Source: JAVBMJ01 sp031551275
Lineage (GTDB): Bacteria; Bacteroidota; Bacteroidia; Bacteroidales; Rikenellaceae
Length of the DNA stretch: 64,000 bases
Reading direction: 5' to 3'
NCBI GenBank assembly: GCA_031551275.1
Contig: JAVBNX010000007.1
Coordinates: 434,001-498,000, forward strand
Each line of letters begins with the position of its first letter. Within the stretch, counting starts at the first letter, position 1. Shown piece by piece: positions 25,746 to 34,256 of the stretch. Under the pieces are notes generated by a model. It saw nothing but the letters and a program-made list of their open reading frames with translations, was not told where the DNA came from and made no database searches. Both the position numbers and the translations under genes were made by a program.

Positions 25746-25766
25746 CTTTTTCTTCGTTTTATGCTG

Positions 25767-25823
25767 CAAATGTATTTTCGGTTTGTTACGTGGGCACGAC
25801 AGGGGTGTTACGATTCGGTTACG
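25767..25823 (-). promoter_or_regulatory. pstS promoter with candidate Pho box array
   Basis: On the minus strand, hexamers CGTAAC at 25818-25823 and 25807-25812, TGTCGT at 25796-25801 and CGTAAC at 25785-25790 occur with exact 11-bp steps. After 10 bp follows the -7 element TACATTTG (25767-25774). Direct repeats of 11-bp period are the known binding geometry of PhoB-family regulators. There is no -33 TTTG, as expected for an activator-dependent promoter. The array starts right after the porin gene stop. Confidence 0.7.
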
Positions 25824-25824
25824 G

Positions 25825-27177
25825 TTAGAATTTGTACTGGATACGAAAAGTGAAGATGTTGTCTTTCAGGTTTTTGCTGAAATCGTAGTGGATGGTCGAG
25901 AGGGTTACGTCGCTCAGGTTGTCGGTCTTCTCGTTGCTGCTGATCTCGTAGTAGGCAGTTACCCTGAAGGCGGGGCTGAGCCTCCACAGAAGGCCCAGGC
26001 CGAGGGTCGATTGGGCCAGGTCGGCGTAGCCCGTGCCCGAACCGGCGGCGGCGATCTGGTTCTTGCTTATTTTGGTGTTGGGGTCGTACCAGTCGTACTT
26101 GACGATGCCCGAGAGGGGGAGTTTGCCGAAGTCCTGGACCAGGATGGCGTAACCGCCGGAAAAGTTGCGGATGTAGGTGTCGCCGCCTGCGTTGACGTTG
26201 GCAATGCCGGTGATGGCGTTGAAGCCGCCGGGGCTCTTGGTGCTCAATATGCCGCCGGGCTGGGTGCCCCAGAGGTACTCGCCGCGGAGCTGGGTCATGC
26301 CCAGGGCGCTGTTCAGGGCGAATTGCAGGTCAAGGCCGAAGTACTCGCGTTTGGCGTAACGGAATTGGTTGGATGTGTCGTCGTTCAACACGAAGGAGGT
26401 GCCCTCCATGGTGTAGACGTTGGCGTTGTTCTGGATCACACCGCCGTTGTAATAGGAGAAGCCGCCGCTCAGTTTCAGGTCGCCGGTCAGGGCCTTCGAG
26501 AGCGAGAGGTGGCCGATAAAGTCGCGTTTGTTGTCGATCTCGCGGTTGATGCCGTTGCCCGCGAACAGGCCGCCCTCCAGTTTGAGGAAGTTCCAGGGCG
26601 AGGTCTTCGAGGGTTGCAACGTGAAGGCCGCGCCCAGGTCGCGTTCATCGGGGAAGAGGGTCTGGAAGATCGTGGAGCGCTCGGGGGATTCGCGGCGCGA
26701 GGAGGAGTAGCTGATCTCGAAGCCGAACGGGCGGTCGAAGACCCCGGCTTTCAATGTGTTGGTCCCCACCCACGGGTCTTTGACGCTCAAATAGGCGTCC
26801 TTGAAGGTTACGCCGCCCTTGTCGGAGATATCGAGTTGGAAGACGCCGCCGAAGATGCCCTCGTCGTAGGCGAACTTGATCCGGCCCCGGCGGATGCCGA
26901 TGCGGTCGTAGTCGTGGCCCTGTTTGTGGAGCCCGCCGCCTACCTTCAGGCCCCCGGCTTTGACGTTGGCGCCGTACTCGGCCCACTGGTACTGGAACTG
27001 GATGTAGCCCGAGACCTTGAACTTACTCTGTTTGGCCACGGCGTCCTCCACTGTGGAGAGCCTTTGGTTGAGCGACTCGGGGTCGGTGGCGGTTTGGGTT
27101 TCCTGTGCGAAAGTTGCGGAGGCCGTTAAAAGGCCGGCGGCCAGCAGGGTGGCCAGGGGGGTAAAGCGTCTTTTCAT
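25825..27177 (-). CDS. Phosphate-selective porin (OprO/OprP family)
   Basis: 450 residues. Signal peptide to about residue 24 (ATFAQ), then a short coiled-coil segment (DPESLNQRLSTVEDAVAKQ), then a beta barrel ending in the terminal aromatic IFTFRIQYKF. The barrel has the OprP phrases VSGYIQFQYQWAEY, IRRGRIKFAYDEGIFGGVFQLDIS and GVFDRPFGFEISYSSSRRESPER. It allows phosphate across the outer membrane, completing the path with PstSCAB. The ATG at 27177 begins the signal peptide. The promoter carries the same 11-bp repeat array as pstS. Confidence 0.9.
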   Translation of the reverse strand: MKRRFTPLATLLAAGLLTASATFAQETQTATDPESLNQRLSTVEDAVAKQSKFKVSGYIQFQYQWAEYGANVKAGGLKVGGGLHKQGHDYDRIGIRRGRIKFAYDEGIFGGVFQLDISDKGGVTFKDAYLSVKDPWVGTNTLKAGVFDRPFGFEISYSSSRRESPERSTIFQTLFPDERDLGAAFTLQPSKTSPWNFLKLEGGLFAGNGINREIDNKRDFIGHLSLSKALTGDLKLSGGFSYYNGGVIQNNANVYTMEGTSFVLNDDTSNQFRYAKREYFGLDLQFALNSALGMTQLRGEYLWGTQPGGILSTKSPGGFNAITGIANVNAGGDTYIRNFSGGYAILVQDFGKLPLSGIVKYDWYDPNTKISKNQIAAAGSGTGYADLAQSTLGLGLLWRLSPAFRVTAYYEISSNEKTDNLSDVTLSTIHYDFSKNLKDNIFTFRIQYKF

Positions 27178-27201
27178 CTTTGTCCGTTTAGTTTTACGCC
27201 A

Positions 27202-27247
27202 CAAAACTATCCCGGACGGATTACAGGCCGCCTACATCGATGTTACG
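27202..27247 (-). promoter_or_regulatory. Porin promoter with candidate Pho box array
   Basis: On the minus strand CGTAAC (27242-27247), TGTAGG (27231-27236) and TGTAAT (27220-27225) occur with exact 11-bp steps, followed after 10 bp by the -7 element TAGTTTTG (27202-27209). Phase and distance to the -7 element are identical to those upstream of pstS. Confidence 0.65.
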
Positions 27248-27261
27248 AAAATGATAAATTG

Positions 27262-28035
27262 TTACTCCTGGGGCTCTTCCGGTTCTAACTCGGCGATCGA
27301 GGAGAAGGCGTCGTTCCAGGCAGGGATCGCCTCGTAGGCCTCGCCGCAGCCGGCTGGGACGTGCAGGACGGCGTCTTCGGGCAGGCCGTCGAATGCACTT
27401 GGATCCAAGACGGGCGGTTCAGTCGCCAGGACCGTAACGGCTGCCAGGGCTGAACAGCCTGCGAAAGCCGATGCCCCGATGCCGGTCACTTCAGCGGGAA
27501 TGGTAATGTTTGTCAGGGCCGTGCAGCCCGGGAAGGCATTGGCTCCGATGGATGTGACATCTTTGCCGATGGTAATGGACCGGATCATGCCGAAATACCA
27601 GGACCAGGGTGCCGCTCCTGCGCCGGTGGTGTAGGAGGGTATAATGCCGACGCCGCTTAAAGTCAGTGTCCCGTCGCCTTTCATGAGCCAGTCGAGCGTC
27701 CCGGTTTCGCCGCCGGTGTTGACAATTACCCGGCAAATTCCCCGTTTATCGGCTGCTGCGGCTATGATGGAAGCCTCGCCGACGCTTACGGCCGTGACAA
27801 GGCCCTGGTCATCCACGGTGGCAACATCCGGGTCGGTGCTCGACCAGACGATGGGGGTGGCCGGCGCGTTGTAGGGCAGGGGCGTGGCACGGAGCGTCGC
27901 CGAGTTGCCCGGCTCAAACGACAGAGAGCTTTGGCTGAGGTTCACGCCCGAAACGCCGGGTAAGAAATTGTTTGTCTCACAGCTTGTTGCTATCCAAAGT
28001 AGGGCGGCGGAAAGGAGGGCCGGCAGGTTTTTCAT
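27262..28035 (-). CDS. Surface lipoprotein with BIG2 domain and BspA-type leucine-rich repeats
   Basis: 257 residues. Lipobox IATSC with Cys19. Residues of about 28-108 form a bacterial Ig-like BIG2 domain (LSFEPGNSATLRATPLPYN..PIVWSSTDPDVATVDDQGLVTAVSVGEA). A linker with TLDWLMKGDGTLTLSGVG is followed by two BspA/LRR_5 repeats (ITIGKDVTSIGANAFPGCTALT; ITIPAEVTGIGASAFAGCSAL) and a VTVLATEPPVL tail. Such proteins are surface-exposed adhesins or binding proteins in gut and oral Bacteroidota. It is downstream of tex and upstream of the Pho-regulated porin; a near-consensus -7 (TATCTTTA) lies before it. Confidence 0.8.
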   Translation of the reverse strand: MKNLPALLSAALLWIATSCETNNFLPGVSGVNLSQSSLSFEPGNSATLRATPLPYNAPATPIVWSSTDPDVATVDDQGLVTAVSVGEASIIAAAADKRGICRVIVNTGGETGTLDWLMKGDGTLTLSGVGIIPSYTTGAGAAPWSWYFGMIRSITIGKDVTSIGANAFPGCTALTNITIPAEVTGIGASAFAGCSALAAVTVLATEPPVLDPSAFDGLPEDAVLHVPAGCGEAYEAIPAWNDAFSSIAELEPEEPQE

Positions 28036-28073
28036 GGGCGGGGCGTTGCTTGCTAACGCCGTAAAGATACGAT

Positions 28074-30215
28074 TTATTTGGTAACTCCTTTCATCGAGAG
28101 CGAGATGCGGCCCCGGGCGCGGTCGACCTCGACCACGCGGACGAGGACCTGCTGTTGCAGCTTGACCACGTCGGCGGGGTTTTGGACGTACTTGTCGGCG
28201 AGTTGGGAGATGTGGACCAGGCCGTCCTGCTTGACGCCTATGTCCACGAAGGCCCCGAAGGCGGTAATGTTGGTCACAAGGCCGGGCAGGAGCATCCCCG
28301 CGTGCAGGTCGTCGAGCGTGCGGACCCCCTCGGCGAAGTCGAAGGTGCGCAGTTGCTCCCTCGGGTCGCGGCCGGGTTTTTCCAGTTCGGAGAGGATATC
28401 GGTCAGGGTGGGCAGGCCGGTTTGGGGGGTAACGTAGCGCTTGGGATCGATCTTTCGGCGGAGCTCCTTGTCTTTTAACAGGTCGGCCAGGCTGACGCCC
28501 AGGTCTTTGGCCATCTGCTCGACCACGGGGTAGGATTCAGGGTGGACGGCGCTGTTGTCCAAGGGGTTTTTCGCCCCCTCGATGCGCAGGAAACCGGCGC
28601 ATTGCTCATAGGCCTTGGGCCCCAGCCGGGGGACCTTTAGAATGGCTTTGCGCGAGGTAAACGAGCCGTTGGCCGTGCGGTACTCGACGATGCTGCCCGC
28701 CAAAGCGGGGCCCAGGCCCGAGACGTAGGACAACAGGGGCTTGGAGGCCGTGTTCAGGTTGACGCCCACGCGGTTGACGCAGCTCTCGACCACCGTGTCC
28801 AGGCTGCGTTTGAGCTCACTCTGGTCCACGTCGTGCTGGTACTGGCCCACGCCGATCGATTTGGGGTCGATCTTGACCAGCTCGGCCAACGGGTCGACCA
28901 AACGGCGGCCGATGGAGATCGCGCCCCGGACCGTGACGTCCTGGTCGGGGAACTCCTCGCGGGCCAACGGCGAGGCCGAGTAGACGCTCGCGCCATCCTC
29001 GCTTACCGAGAAGATCTCGACCTGTTCGCCCGGGAAGAGGGTCTTGACCAGTTGGAGGGTTTCGCGGCCCGCGGTGCCGTCGCCCACGGCTACAGCCTGG
29101 ACTTTGTATTTCACGGCCAGGCGTTTGAGGGTCTCGGCGGAGGAAGCGAAACCGTCGGAGGCGGTGTGGGGGTAGATGGTCGCCCCGTCCAACAGGTTGC
29201 CGCGCTCGTCCAGGCAGACTACCTTGCAGCCCGTGCGGTAGCCGGGGTCGATGGCCATCACGCGCTTCTGGCCCAGCGGCGGCGAGAGCAGCAACTGGCG
29301 CAGGTTCTCGGCGAAAACGGCGATCGCGGCGGCATCGGCCTTCCCTCGCGCTTCGGAGGTGGCCTCGGTCTCCATGGCGGGCTTTAAAAGGCGCTTGTAG
29401 CTATCCTCCAAGGCTTTTTCGATTACGGGGCGTGAGGGGGTGTTGCCCTTCAAAAAGATGGGGCGCAGCAGTTCCAGGGCGCGCTCGGCGTCGGGGGCGA
29501 CGTTGAGGCGCAGAATGCCCTCTTTCTCGCCCCGGAGCATGGCCATCATGCGGTGGGAGGGGGTTTTGCGCAGGAGTTCCTCGCTGTCGAAGTAGTCGGA
29601 GTATTTGGCGCCTTCCTGCTCCTTGCCCTTGACCACACGCGAGGAGATCATGGCGGAGGAATTGAACAGACGGCGCAGAACGCTGCGGCTGCGCTCGTGC
29701 TCGCTGACGATCTCGGCGATGATGTCCGACGCGCCCTCCAAAGCCGCATCCTCATCTTCGACCTGGTCGTTGAGGTAGCGCGAGGCCAAACGTGCGGGGT
29801 CGCTGCCGTCCTGGCGAAGGATGTGCAGGGCCAAAGGTTCGAGGCCCTTTTCGCGGGCTACCGTGGCGCGGGTGCGGCGCTTGGGTTTGTAGGGGAGGTA
29901 GATATCTTCCAGTTCGGTGCCGTCATAGCACGACTCGATGCGGCGGCGAAGCTCGGGGGTAAGTTTGCCCTGTTCCTCTATTGTGGAGAGGATCGTTTCG
30001 CGGCGCTTTAAAAGCTCGGTCAGGCGTTCCCAGGCGGTCTTGATATCGCCCACCTGCACCTCGTCCAAAGCCCCGGTCGCCTCCTTGCGGTAGCGGCTGA
30101 TAAAGGGGACGGTCGCCCCCTCTGTTAATAATTTAACGGTGTTTTTAACTCCGCTGAGGGGCAGGGAGATACGTTCGGAAATCAGCCGGGAAAGGTCGTG
30201 GTCGGTGGCGCTCAT
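28074..30215 (-). CDS. tex: Tex-family RNA-binding transcription accessory protein
   Basis: 713 residues. Domains in order: helical Tex N-terminal region (to about 190; VPFISRYRKEATGALDEVQV is highly conserved), YqgF/RNase H-like domain (MAIDPGYRTGCKVVCLDERG...AVAVGDGTAGRET), helix-hairpin-helix pair (VNLNTASKPLLSYVSGLGPALA...FTSRKAILKVPRLGPKAYEQCAGFLRI, here as separate parts) and a C-terminal S1 RNA-binding domain (AFGAFVDIGVKQDGLVHISQL). The role is in transcription and RNA metabolism. I chose the ATG at 30215 since the extra upstream residues of the longer frame do not resemble Tex. Confidence 0.95.
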   Translation of the reverse strand: MSATDHDLSRLISERISLPLSGVKNTVKLLTEGATVPFISRYRKEATGALDEVQVGDIKTAWERLTELLKRRETILSTIEEQGKLTPELRRRIESCYDGTELEDIYLPYKPKRRTRATVAREKGLEPLALHILRQDGSDPARLASRYLNDQVEDEDAALEGASDIIAEIVSEHERSRSVLRRLFNSSAMISSRVVKGKEQEGAKYSDYFDSEELLRKTPSHRMMAMLRGEKEGILRLNVAPDAERALELLRPIFLKGNTPSRPVIEKALEDSYKRLLKPAMETEATSEARGKADAAAIAVFAENLRQLLLSPPLGQKRVMAIDPGYRTGCKVVCLDERGNLLDGATIYPHTASDGFASSAETLKRLAVKYKVQAVAVGDGTAGRETLQLVKTLFPGEQVEIFSVSEDGASVYSASPLAREEFPDQDVTVRGAISIGRRLVDPLAELVKIDPKSIGVGQYQHDVDQSELKRSLDTVVESCVNRVGVNLNTASKPLLSYVSGLGPALAGSIVEYRTANGSFTSRKAILKVPRLGPKAYEQCAGFLRIEGAKNPLDNSAVHPESYPVVEQMAKDLGVSLADLLKDKELRRKIDPKRYVTPQTGLPTLTDILSELEKPGRDPREQLRTFDFAEGVRTLDDLHAGMLLPGLVTNITAFGAFVDIGVKQDGLVHISQLADKYVQNPADVVKLQQQVLVRVVEVDRARGRISLSMKGVTK

Positions 30216-30257
30216 AGGTGTTTTGAAGTTTCGGGAGGTAAAATTACCGAAAATAAT

Positions 30258-30265
30258 TATCTTTG
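30258..30265 (+). promoter_or_regulatory. -7 element of the DUF4837 gene
   Basis: TATCTTTG fits TAnnTTTG and lies 20 nt before the ATG at 30286, within the divergent tex/DUF4837 gap. Confidence 0.5.
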
Positions 30266-30285
30266 TGAACAAACCTTTTTGCCTT

Positions 30286-31266
30286 ATGAAAAAATTACTA
30301 TGGGTTCTCTCAGCCGTTGTGCTGTGTGCGTGTGGAAGTAAGACTACCTTGCCCCCTTCGACGGGCGGGCCTTACGAGGTGTTGGCTGTGTGCAGGCAGC
30401 CTGTGTGGGAGGGGCCCGTGGGCGATACGCTCCGCAGGCTCTTCAAGGAGGAGATCCCTATGTTAAACCAGCCCGAGCCGTGGTTCGACCTGCTCAGGGT
30501 GGATGTCGGGTCGTACAACAATGTGATACTGAGACATAAAAATCAGTTGATCATTCAAGTCGATCCCAAATATACAACGACCGGGATGAGTGCCGCGTAC
30601 GACGTGTATTCCATCCCCCAGATCATCGTGACAGCCACCGCGCCCAGCCAGGAGGCGCTGATGGAGTACATCCGCGAGCACGCCCAACAGGTGCGCGAAG
30701 TGTTCGATATCGCCGTGCAGGAGCGGGCGGTCGCGGCGATGACCAAGTACAAAAACAAACTGGTGGCCGATCAGCTCGAGCAAAAATTCGGGTTCACGAT
30801 GGCAGTATCCAAAGGCTACAAGATCCGCAATGAAATGGACGATTTCTTCTGGGCGTCGATGGAGTACCAGTTCTCGAGCAAGGGGTTCTTCGTCTACTCC
30901 TATCCCTACACCGGGAGTGAGGATTTCAGCACGGAGAACATCCTGGCCAAAAGGGACGAGTTCGCCGCGCGCATCCCCGGGGAGGCGGACGGATCGTTCA
31001 TGGCACGCAACGAAGAGATGGAGCCCATGGTGCGCAACGTGAGGATCTCCGGGCGGCTGTGGGTCGAGATGAGGGGGTTTTGGGATGTGAAGCACGACTT
31101 TATGGGCGGGCCATACATCAGCTACACAACCCTCGATACGCAGACCAACCGGGTGGTGACCATCGATTGCTATGTCTACTCGCCCAGGGAGCCTAAAAAA
31201 CCGTTTATCCGCGATCTGGAGAATATGATGCTCACGGTCCACTTCAAAGGGGACCCAAAGGAGTAG
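30286..31266 (+). CDS. DUF4837-family lipoprotein
   Basis: 326 residues, lipobox VVLCAC with Cys16 as the likely acyl site. The body shows features of the DUF4837 family of Bacteroidota: an N-terminal GGPYEVLAVCRQPVWEGPVGDTLRRLF, LLRVDVGSYNNVILRHKNQLIIQV, and a C-terminal RNVRISGRLWVEMRGFWDVKHDFMGGPYISY region. Function is unknown to me. The reading frame is open further upstream, but the ATG at 30286 starts the lipoprotein signal and follows a -7 element. It converges on the SPOR gene with only 2 nt between stop codons. Confidence 0.8.
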   Translation: MKKLLWVLSAVVLCACGSKTTLPPSTGGPYEVLAVCRQPVWEGPVGDTLRRLFKEEIPMLNQPEPWFDLLRVDVGSYNNVILRHKNQLIIQVDPKYTTTGMSAAYDVYSIPQIIVTATAPSQEALMEYIREHAQQVREVFDIAVQERAVAAMTKYKNKLVADQLEQKFGFTMAVSKGYKIRNEMDDFFWASMEYQFSSKGFFVYSYPYTGSEDFSTENILAKRDEFAARIPGEADGSFMARNEEMEPMVRNVRISGRLWVEMRGFWDVKHDFMGGPYISYTTLDTQTNRVVTIDCYVYSPREPKKPFIRDLENMMLTVHFKGDPKE

Positions 31267-31268
31267 CT

Positions 31269-31730
31269 TTACTCGCCCAGTTTATCGATCGAGATGTCTT
31301 CGCGGATCACGAAGGCCTTGTCGAAGAAGGGCTTGATGCGGCCCCACAGGATGATGGCCTCCTCGTTGGTAATGCAGTTGCCGACCGTGACCTTGAAATA
31401 GGGGTTCTCGTAGGCCATGTAGGCCGGGATGTCGGGGAACATTTCGCGGAAGCGCCCCAAGGCGGCGGAGGCGGCGGGGCGGGCGTTCTGGCTGTTGTCG
31501 AAGAAGATGCGGATCCGGTAGCCGCGGATCGCCTTCTGGGACCCGGAGGCCTGCAAACGGGCGATGGCGCCTGCCGCCTCGCCGTGCTCGATCACCGTGG
31601 CGCGCGCGGAGGTGGAGTCGGCGCGCGCGAGGCGCTCGACGTAGTTGCTTACGCGCTGGCCCAGGGCGGGCGCGGCGGAGAGCAGCGCCAAGGCCATCAG
31701 GGCGGTCAGTATCAGAACCGGTCGTTTCAT
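31269..31730 (-). CDS. Secreted SPOR-domain protein
   Basis: 153 residues. Signal peptide to about residue 24 (APALGQ). The second half is a SPOR domain (GYRIRIFFDNSQNARPAA...FPDIPAYMAYENPYFKVTVGN), which in characterised proteins binds denuded peptidoglycan glycan strands. The lone domain suggests a small cell-wall or division-associated periplasmic protein. The ATG overlaps the preceding lipoprotein stop by 4 nt, and this is the last gene of the permease-menG-lipoprotein-SPOR operon. Confidence 0.8.
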   Translation of the reverse strand: MKRPVLILTALMALALLSAAPALGQRVSNYVERLARADSTSARATVIEHGEAAGAIARLQASGSQKAIRGYRIRIFFDNSQNARPAASAALGRFREMFPDIPAYMAYENPYFKVTVGNCITNEEAIILWGRIKPFFDKAFVIREDISIDKLGE

Positions 31731-32203
31731 TTGATCTTGTTTAGGGCGTCCGGGGCAAATTTAGCCATAATTTCCTGAACCGGGGTCTCGGGGATGCGGA
31801 AATTTTTGCTTGCCATACCCGCCTTCGCCTTGAGGTGGCCCGTGACGGTCAGCTTCGGGAGCGCGCTTTTGGGGTCGAGGCCCAGGGCCATCGCGGCCAA
31901 CGGGTCGCTCACCTTGACGGCCAACGGGACGGGGATCTCGCTGACGGACTTCTTCGGGATCACGAGCGACTCCTTGAGCATGATCTCAGCGAAGTTGCGC
32001 CCCTGGATCATTACGTTGACCTTGAGTTCCTTGACCTTGATGTTGCGGGCGGAGTTGTTCTCCACGCTGAGCATCAGGGTCGTGTTGGACATCTTTTTGA
32101 AGTCCAGGCCCGTTACGCTTAAAACGGTAACGTCCTCGGCCCTGAGGCACGATTGCATCACGGCGGCGGAGAGGATCAGAAGGCTGAAAAGCAGTTTACG
32201 CAT
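31727..32203 (-). CDS. LEA2-like lipoprotein
   Basis: 158 residues, lipobox AVMQSC with Cys19. The remainder reads as one LEA type 2 (water-stress) beta sandwich: VTGLDFKKMSNTTLMLSVENNSARNIKVKELKVNVMIQGRNFAEIMLKESLVIPKKS, given here only as a landmark series, VTGLDF, LMLSVENNSARNIKVKEL, VIPKKS. A clear paralogue lies at 54288-54767, with the same plan and a matching VLIPKRC motif. Overlaps menG by 8 nt and the SPOR gene by 4 nt. Role unknown. Confidence 0.65.
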   Translation of the reverse strand: MRKLLFSLLILSAAVMQSCLRAEDVTVLSVTGLDFKKMSNTTLMLSVENNSARNIKVKELKVNVMIQGRNFAEIMLKESLVIPKKSVSEIPVPLAVKVSDPLAAMALGLDPKSALPKLTVTGHLKAKAGMASKNFRIPETPVQEIMAKFAPDALNKIK

Positions 32204-32918
32204 GGTTTTTTCCGGTGTAAAGGGTGGCGATCCCGAAGGTCATTCTTTTTTCGCGGCACTCCGTGAAGCCCGCGCGGGCCATCAGGTCGAGGAAAGCCCT
32301 TCCGTGGGGGAAGGCCTCGACCGAGTCGGGAAGGTAGGTGTAGGCCTCTTTGTCGCCCGAGACCAGGCCTCCGATCCAGGGCAAAAGGCGGTGGAAATAG
32401 AGGCGGTACAGGGCTTTTATTACGGGGTTGCGGGGCATGGAGAACTCCAGTACGGCGATCGTCCCGCCCGGGGTCAGCACCCGGCGGATGGCGGCCAGCT
32501 CGGCCGCGGGGTTGTGGAAGTTGCGCACCCCGAAGGCGATGGCCGAGGCGTCGAAGCCGGGGGCGATCTTCCCCGAAACGCCGCCCACGATCAGTTCGAT
32601 CCGGCCGCCGAGGCCCTTGCGGGCGATCTTGCGGCGGGCGACCTCGACCATGCCGGGAGAGATGTCGATCCCGGTAACCTGTGCGCCCCCGATCCCGCGG
32701 GCCAGCGCGACGGCCATGTCGCCCGTGCCGGTGGCCACGTCCAGGATGCGTTTGGGGCCGGTTTTCCGCAATGCGCGGACAGCCTGCCTGCGCCACCAGC
32801 GGTCGACGCCCAGCGAGAGCAGGTGGTTCAGCGTGTCGTACGAGGGTGCGATGCCGTCGAACATGGCCGAGATGCGCTGAGGGGAGGTATCCATTTTATC
32901 GGGCGTTCGGGCGGGCAT
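32196..32918 (-). CDS. menG: Demethylmenaquinone methyltransferase MenG/UbiE
   Basis: SAM-dependent methylation of demethylmenaquinone, the last step of menaquinone synthesis in this anaerobe-type respiratory chain. Family marks: MFDGIAPSYDTLNHLLSLGVDRWWRR near the start (landmarks MFDGIAPSYD and WWRR), SAM site LDVATGTGDMA, GIDISPGMVEVARRK, AIAFGVRNFHNP, and TPGGTIAVLEFSMP. Two start codons are possible: 32918 (240 residues) or 32894 (232 residues), both before the conserved region; the A-rich context GATAAA before 32894 makes it a fair alternative. Much longer upstream readings overlap the permease gene and are rejected. Confidence 0.93.
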   Translation of the reverse strand: MPARTPDKMDTSPQRISAMFDGIAPSYDTLNHLLSLGVDRWWRRQAVRALRKTGPKRILDVATGTGDMAVALARGIGGAQVTGIDISPGMVEVARRKIARKGLGGRIELIVGGVSGKIAPGFDASAIAFGVRNFHNPAAELAAIRRVLTPGGTIAVLEFSMPRNPVIKALYRLYFHRLLPWIGGLVSGDKEAYTYLPDSVEAFPHGRAFLDLMARAGFTECREKRMTFGIATLYTGKNHA

Positions 32919-32926
32919 ACGGCGGG

Positions 32927-34195
32927 TTAGCTGTAACGGATGGTTTTGTCCGGGGTAATCCGTGCGATCACGGTCATCGGCAGGAGCATCAAACCCACGA
33001 TGAAGAGGTAGGCACCCGCGTTCAGGGCCAGCCACCAGCCCCAGTCGATGGCGATGGGGACCGCGTCGAGGAAGTAGTTTTCGGCGTCCAGCTTGATAAA
33101 GCGGGTGTAGTGCTGCAAGGCGCAGATGCCCAGGCCGACCAGGTTGCCCCAGAGCATACCCGTCAGTACGATGCGCGAGCTGCGGATCAGAAAGACACGT
33201 CGCAGCGAGCCCGTGCCCATGCCCAAAGCGCGCAGGATGCCGATCATGCGGGTGCGTTCCAGCAGGATGATCAAAAGGGCGGCCGTCATGTTGAGCAGGG
33301 AGACCATCAGCATGATCACGATGATCACCAAGGCGTTCACGTCGTGGACTTTGAGCCAGTCGTACAAAGCGGGAAAGCGCTCCCGGGAGCTTCTGGAGAT
33401 CAGGCCCTGCTCGATGGAGGCCTCGCTGGCGTAGAGCCGCTCCTCGATTTGGCGGACGAAGCGGGCGACCTCTTTTTTGTCCGTGCTGACGGAGGTAATC
33501 TCGTAGCCGGTGATGCCTTGCGGGAAGGCGCTGTTCAGGCGCTGGATGTTGCGGATATCGGTCAGGGCCAGGTGCTTGTCCATCTCCTCGAAGCCCGTGT
33601 CGTAGAAGCCGCAAATCTTGAACAGGTCGCGGCGGGGGAGGATGTTCTCGGTCACGAAGATCATTTCGACCTTGTCGCCCACCTCGACCTGCAGCAGCGA
33701 GGCCAAAGAGGAGGAGATCAGCAGGTCTTTGTTGCGGAGCGTGTCGTTGATGTCGGGCAGTTCGCCCTGCTTGAGGTTGGATTCGAAAAAGCGCCAGTCG
33801 TAGCCGCCGTCCACGCCCTTGAGCATCATGCCCCGGATCGCCTCTTTGCCCTTGAGCACGCCCCCTTTGATGGCGAAGGCGGAGAGCGAGGCGAGGTCGG
33901 GGATGCTTCTCAGGGATGCCTCCAGGGTACTGTCCCGCAGCATGGTGGCCGACTCCATGGAGCCCGCCGTGGCCACGCAGACGATTTGCACGTCGCCGCC
34001 GAAGCCGACCAGCTTGGCCTCCAACTCCCTTTTAAAGCCCACGACAACGCCCAAAGCCACGATCATAACGGCCAGGCCGATGGCTACGCTGATGCGCGCG
34101 ATGGCGACCATAACGCCCGGCCCCCCGTCGCCGGAAGGGGAGGAGGAGATGCGCCGGGCGATGAAACGCTCCGTGTAGTGCAGGTGCGAACGCAT
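32927..34195 (-). CDS. FtsX-like ABC permease (LolC/LolE type)
   Basis: 422 residues. TM1 at about 30-55 (IARISVAIGLAVMIVALGVVVGF), a large periplasmic region, then three C-terminal helices with the FtsX core VNALVIIVIMLMVSLLNMTAALLIILLERTRMIGILRALG, a landmark of LolCE-type permeases. In Bacteroidota single genes of this type stand without an adjacent ATPase, as here; the LolD-like partner would be encoded elsewhere. Lipoprotein release is the best guess. I chose the ATG at 34195; the -7 element at 34203-34210 leaves only a few nt of leader. It heads the operon with menG. Confidence 0.85.
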   Translation of the reverse strand: MRSHLHYTERFIARRISSSPSGDGGPGVMVAIARISVAIGLAVMIVALGVVVGFKRELEAKLVGFGGDVQIVCVATAGSMESATMLRDSTLEASLRSIPDLASLSAFAIKGGVLKGKEAIRGMMLKGVDGGYDWRFFESNLKQGELPDINDTLRNKDLLISSSLASLLQVEVGDKVEMIFVTENILPRRDLFKICGFYDTGFEEMDKHLALTDIRNIQRLNSAFPQGITGYEITSVSTDKKEVARFVRQIEERLYASEASIEQGLISRSSRERFPALYDWLKVHDVNALVIIVIMLMVSLLNMTAALLIILLERTRMIGILRALGMGTGSLRRVFLIRSSRIVLTGMLWGNLVGLGICALQHYTRFIKLDAENYFLDAVPIAIDWGWWLALNAGAYLFIVGLMLLPMTVIARITPDKTIRYS

Positions 34196-34202
34196 AGAGT
34201 GA

Positions 34203-34231
34203 CAAAAGTACGGCAAAAATTTCTATTTTTG
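34203..34231. promoter_or_regulatory. Mirror-image double promoter of the permease and pepE
   Basis: CAAAAGTA (34203-34210; TACTTTTG on the minus strand) and TATTTTTG (34224-34231, plus strand) point outward with 13 bp between. With flanks, GACAAAAGTA and TATTTTTGTC form an inverted repeat with one mismatch. The plus-strand element lies 25 nt before the pepE ATG. Confidence 0.6.
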
Positions 34232-34256
34232 TCGAATATAATTAATTCCGATCAAT

